Program-made: the position numbers and the translations under genes
Shown: positions 63,418 to 64,000 of the stretch, piece after piece
How positions within the stretch are numbered: the first letter of the stretch is position 1
Layout of the letters: every line of letters begins with the position of its first letter
Notes under the pieces: model-generated
Seen by the model: the letters and a program-made list of their open reading frames with translations, nothing else
What the model was told of the DNA's origin: nothing
Database searches by the model: none
Source of the DNA: Corynebacterium sp. J010B-136
GTDB lineage: Bacteria; Actinomycetota; Actinomycetes; Mycobacteriales; Mycobacteriaceae
Length of the DNA: 64,000 bases
NCBI RefSeq assembly: GCF_002967075.1
Contig: NZ_PUGE01000003.1
Span: forward strand, 124,001-188,000
Reading direction: 5' to 3'

Positions 63418-64000
63418 GTGGCAGGTAAGCTACGCGTTCATGAGCTGGCGAAACAGCTCGGAATTACCAGTAAAGAACTACTCGGCACGCTGAAAGAGCA
63501 AGGCGAGTTTGTAAAGACCGCATCATCGACCATCGAACCACCGGTGGTTAAGAAGATGCGTGCACACTATGAAGCACAGGGGATCGGCAAAGATAACGCC
63601 GAGGCCCCAACTAATGCTGCTCCAGCAAAGCCAGCTGCAAAGCCAGGCGCTCCGAAACCAGGCGCGCCGAAGCCAGCAGCACCTAAGCCTGCAGCTGCTA
63701 AGCCAGCGGCAGCAAAGCCAGCGGCAGCAAAGCCAACCCCGGCTAAGCCTGTAGCTGCAAAGCCAGCAGCTCCGAAACCGGCTTCACCTAAGCCGGCAAC
63801 GCCGAAGCCAGAGGCAGCTAAGCCAGCAGCTCCTAAGCCGGCAGCACCGAAGCCTGGCGCTCCGAAGCCAGGTGCTGAGGGCGGCCCAACTCCACGCTCT
63901 ATGCCAAAGCCTGGCGGTTCACGCCGCGTGGCTAATAACCCATTTTCTTCCGGTGGCGGTTCAGGCGATCGTCCTGCTCCTCGCCCAGGTGGAGCAAAGG
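63418..64000 (+). CDS. infB: Translation initiation factor IF-2, 3' truncated by the window
   Basis: GTG start with AGAGGAG upstream; the frame stays open to base 64000. N-terminal IF2_N domain ([19 protein letters not shown], residues 4-22) followed by a low-complexity Ala/Pro/Lys region with repeated KPAAPKP-like units and then [10 protein letters not shown]. The GTPase domain lies beyond the window. Confidence 0.94.
   Translation, partial: MAGKLRVHELAKQLGITSKELLGTLKEQGEFVKTASSTIEPPVVKKMRAHYEAQGIGKDNAEAPTNAAPAKPAAKPGAPKPGAPKPAAPKPAAAKPAAAKPAAAKPTPAKPVAAKPAAPKPASPKPATPKPEAAKPAAPKPAAPKPGAPKPGAEGGPTPRSMPKPGGSRRVANNPFSSGGGSGDRPAPRPGGAK

Noticed and set aside
63600-63900. Repeated units that could suggest a tandem DNA repeat or CRISPR
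   Set aside because: The units are in frame and encode the KP/AP-rich linker of IF-2; no spacers of constant length.

Overview
The window reads as one contiguous piece of a Corynebacterium chromosome. Evidence: the gene orders rpsP-rimM-trmD, rpsB-tsf-pyrH-frr-cdsA, dxr-rip-ispG-pbp-map and proS-rimP-nusA-ylxR-infB; a mycothione reductase gene; an Mrp antiporter with fused A and B subunits; an amtB-glnK-glnD operon preceded by two perfect AmtR boxes; and frequent TANNNT boxes 6-8 nt before a start codon, typical of leaderless corynebacterial mRNAs. The order resembles C. glutamicum; the species cannot be named from the sequence alone. No tRNA, rRNA, CRISPR, insertion sequence or prophage was seen.

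Layout. 1-5.3 kb: 3' part of an Mrp Na+/H+ antiporter operon (A/B fusion, C, D, E, F, G). 5.3-9.2 kb: AmtR-controlled nitrogen operon amtB-glnK-glnD. 9.3-12.2 kb: ffh, then a DUF222/HNH gene. 12.3-14.7 kb: a large membrane acyltransferase with a surface SGNH domain. 15-17.3 kb: rpsP, rimM, trmD and an unknown gene. 17.3-18.7 kb: RNA ligase rtcB behind a 20-codon leader ORF and an intrinsic terminator. 18.7-21.5 kb: tex and rplS. 21.5-26.5 kb: an accessory-looking block with a MarR regulator, a soluble AmiC-like binding protein, an amidase with a 57-aa upstream partner ORF, and an ABC exporter.

26.5-33 kb: two tandem signal peptidases I, rnhB, DUF2469, yraN, yifB/comM, dprA and xerC. 33-38 kb: a degenerate LytM protein, then rpsB, tsf, pyrH, frr and cdsA. 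38-43.5 kb: a LapA-like protein, rlmN, a two-gene ABC transporter, a second DUF222/HNH gene and DUF2631. 43.6-50 kb: dxr, rip, ispG, a penicillin-binding lipoprotein and map. 50-58.8 kb: SGNH lipase, mtr, an alpha/beta hydrolase, mqo, a short SelO, a PhzF-like protein, a GalT/HIT-like DUF4921 protein and yaaA. 58.8-64 kb: proS, a DUF4439 lipoprotein, rimP, nusA, ylxR and the start of infB, which runs off the window.

Four things stand out: the leader ORF plus terminator in front of rtcB; the MarR/AmiC-like/amidase module with its small partner ORF and palindromic operators; DnaA-box sequences in two terminator-like hairpins and as a pair 42 bp apart just upstream of a near-consensus rpsB promoter; and the extreme packing of convergent genes, nine of eleven tail-to-tail pairs overlapping or abutting, four of them with stop codons interlocked in four bases. 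These are readings of the sequence; function is inferred.
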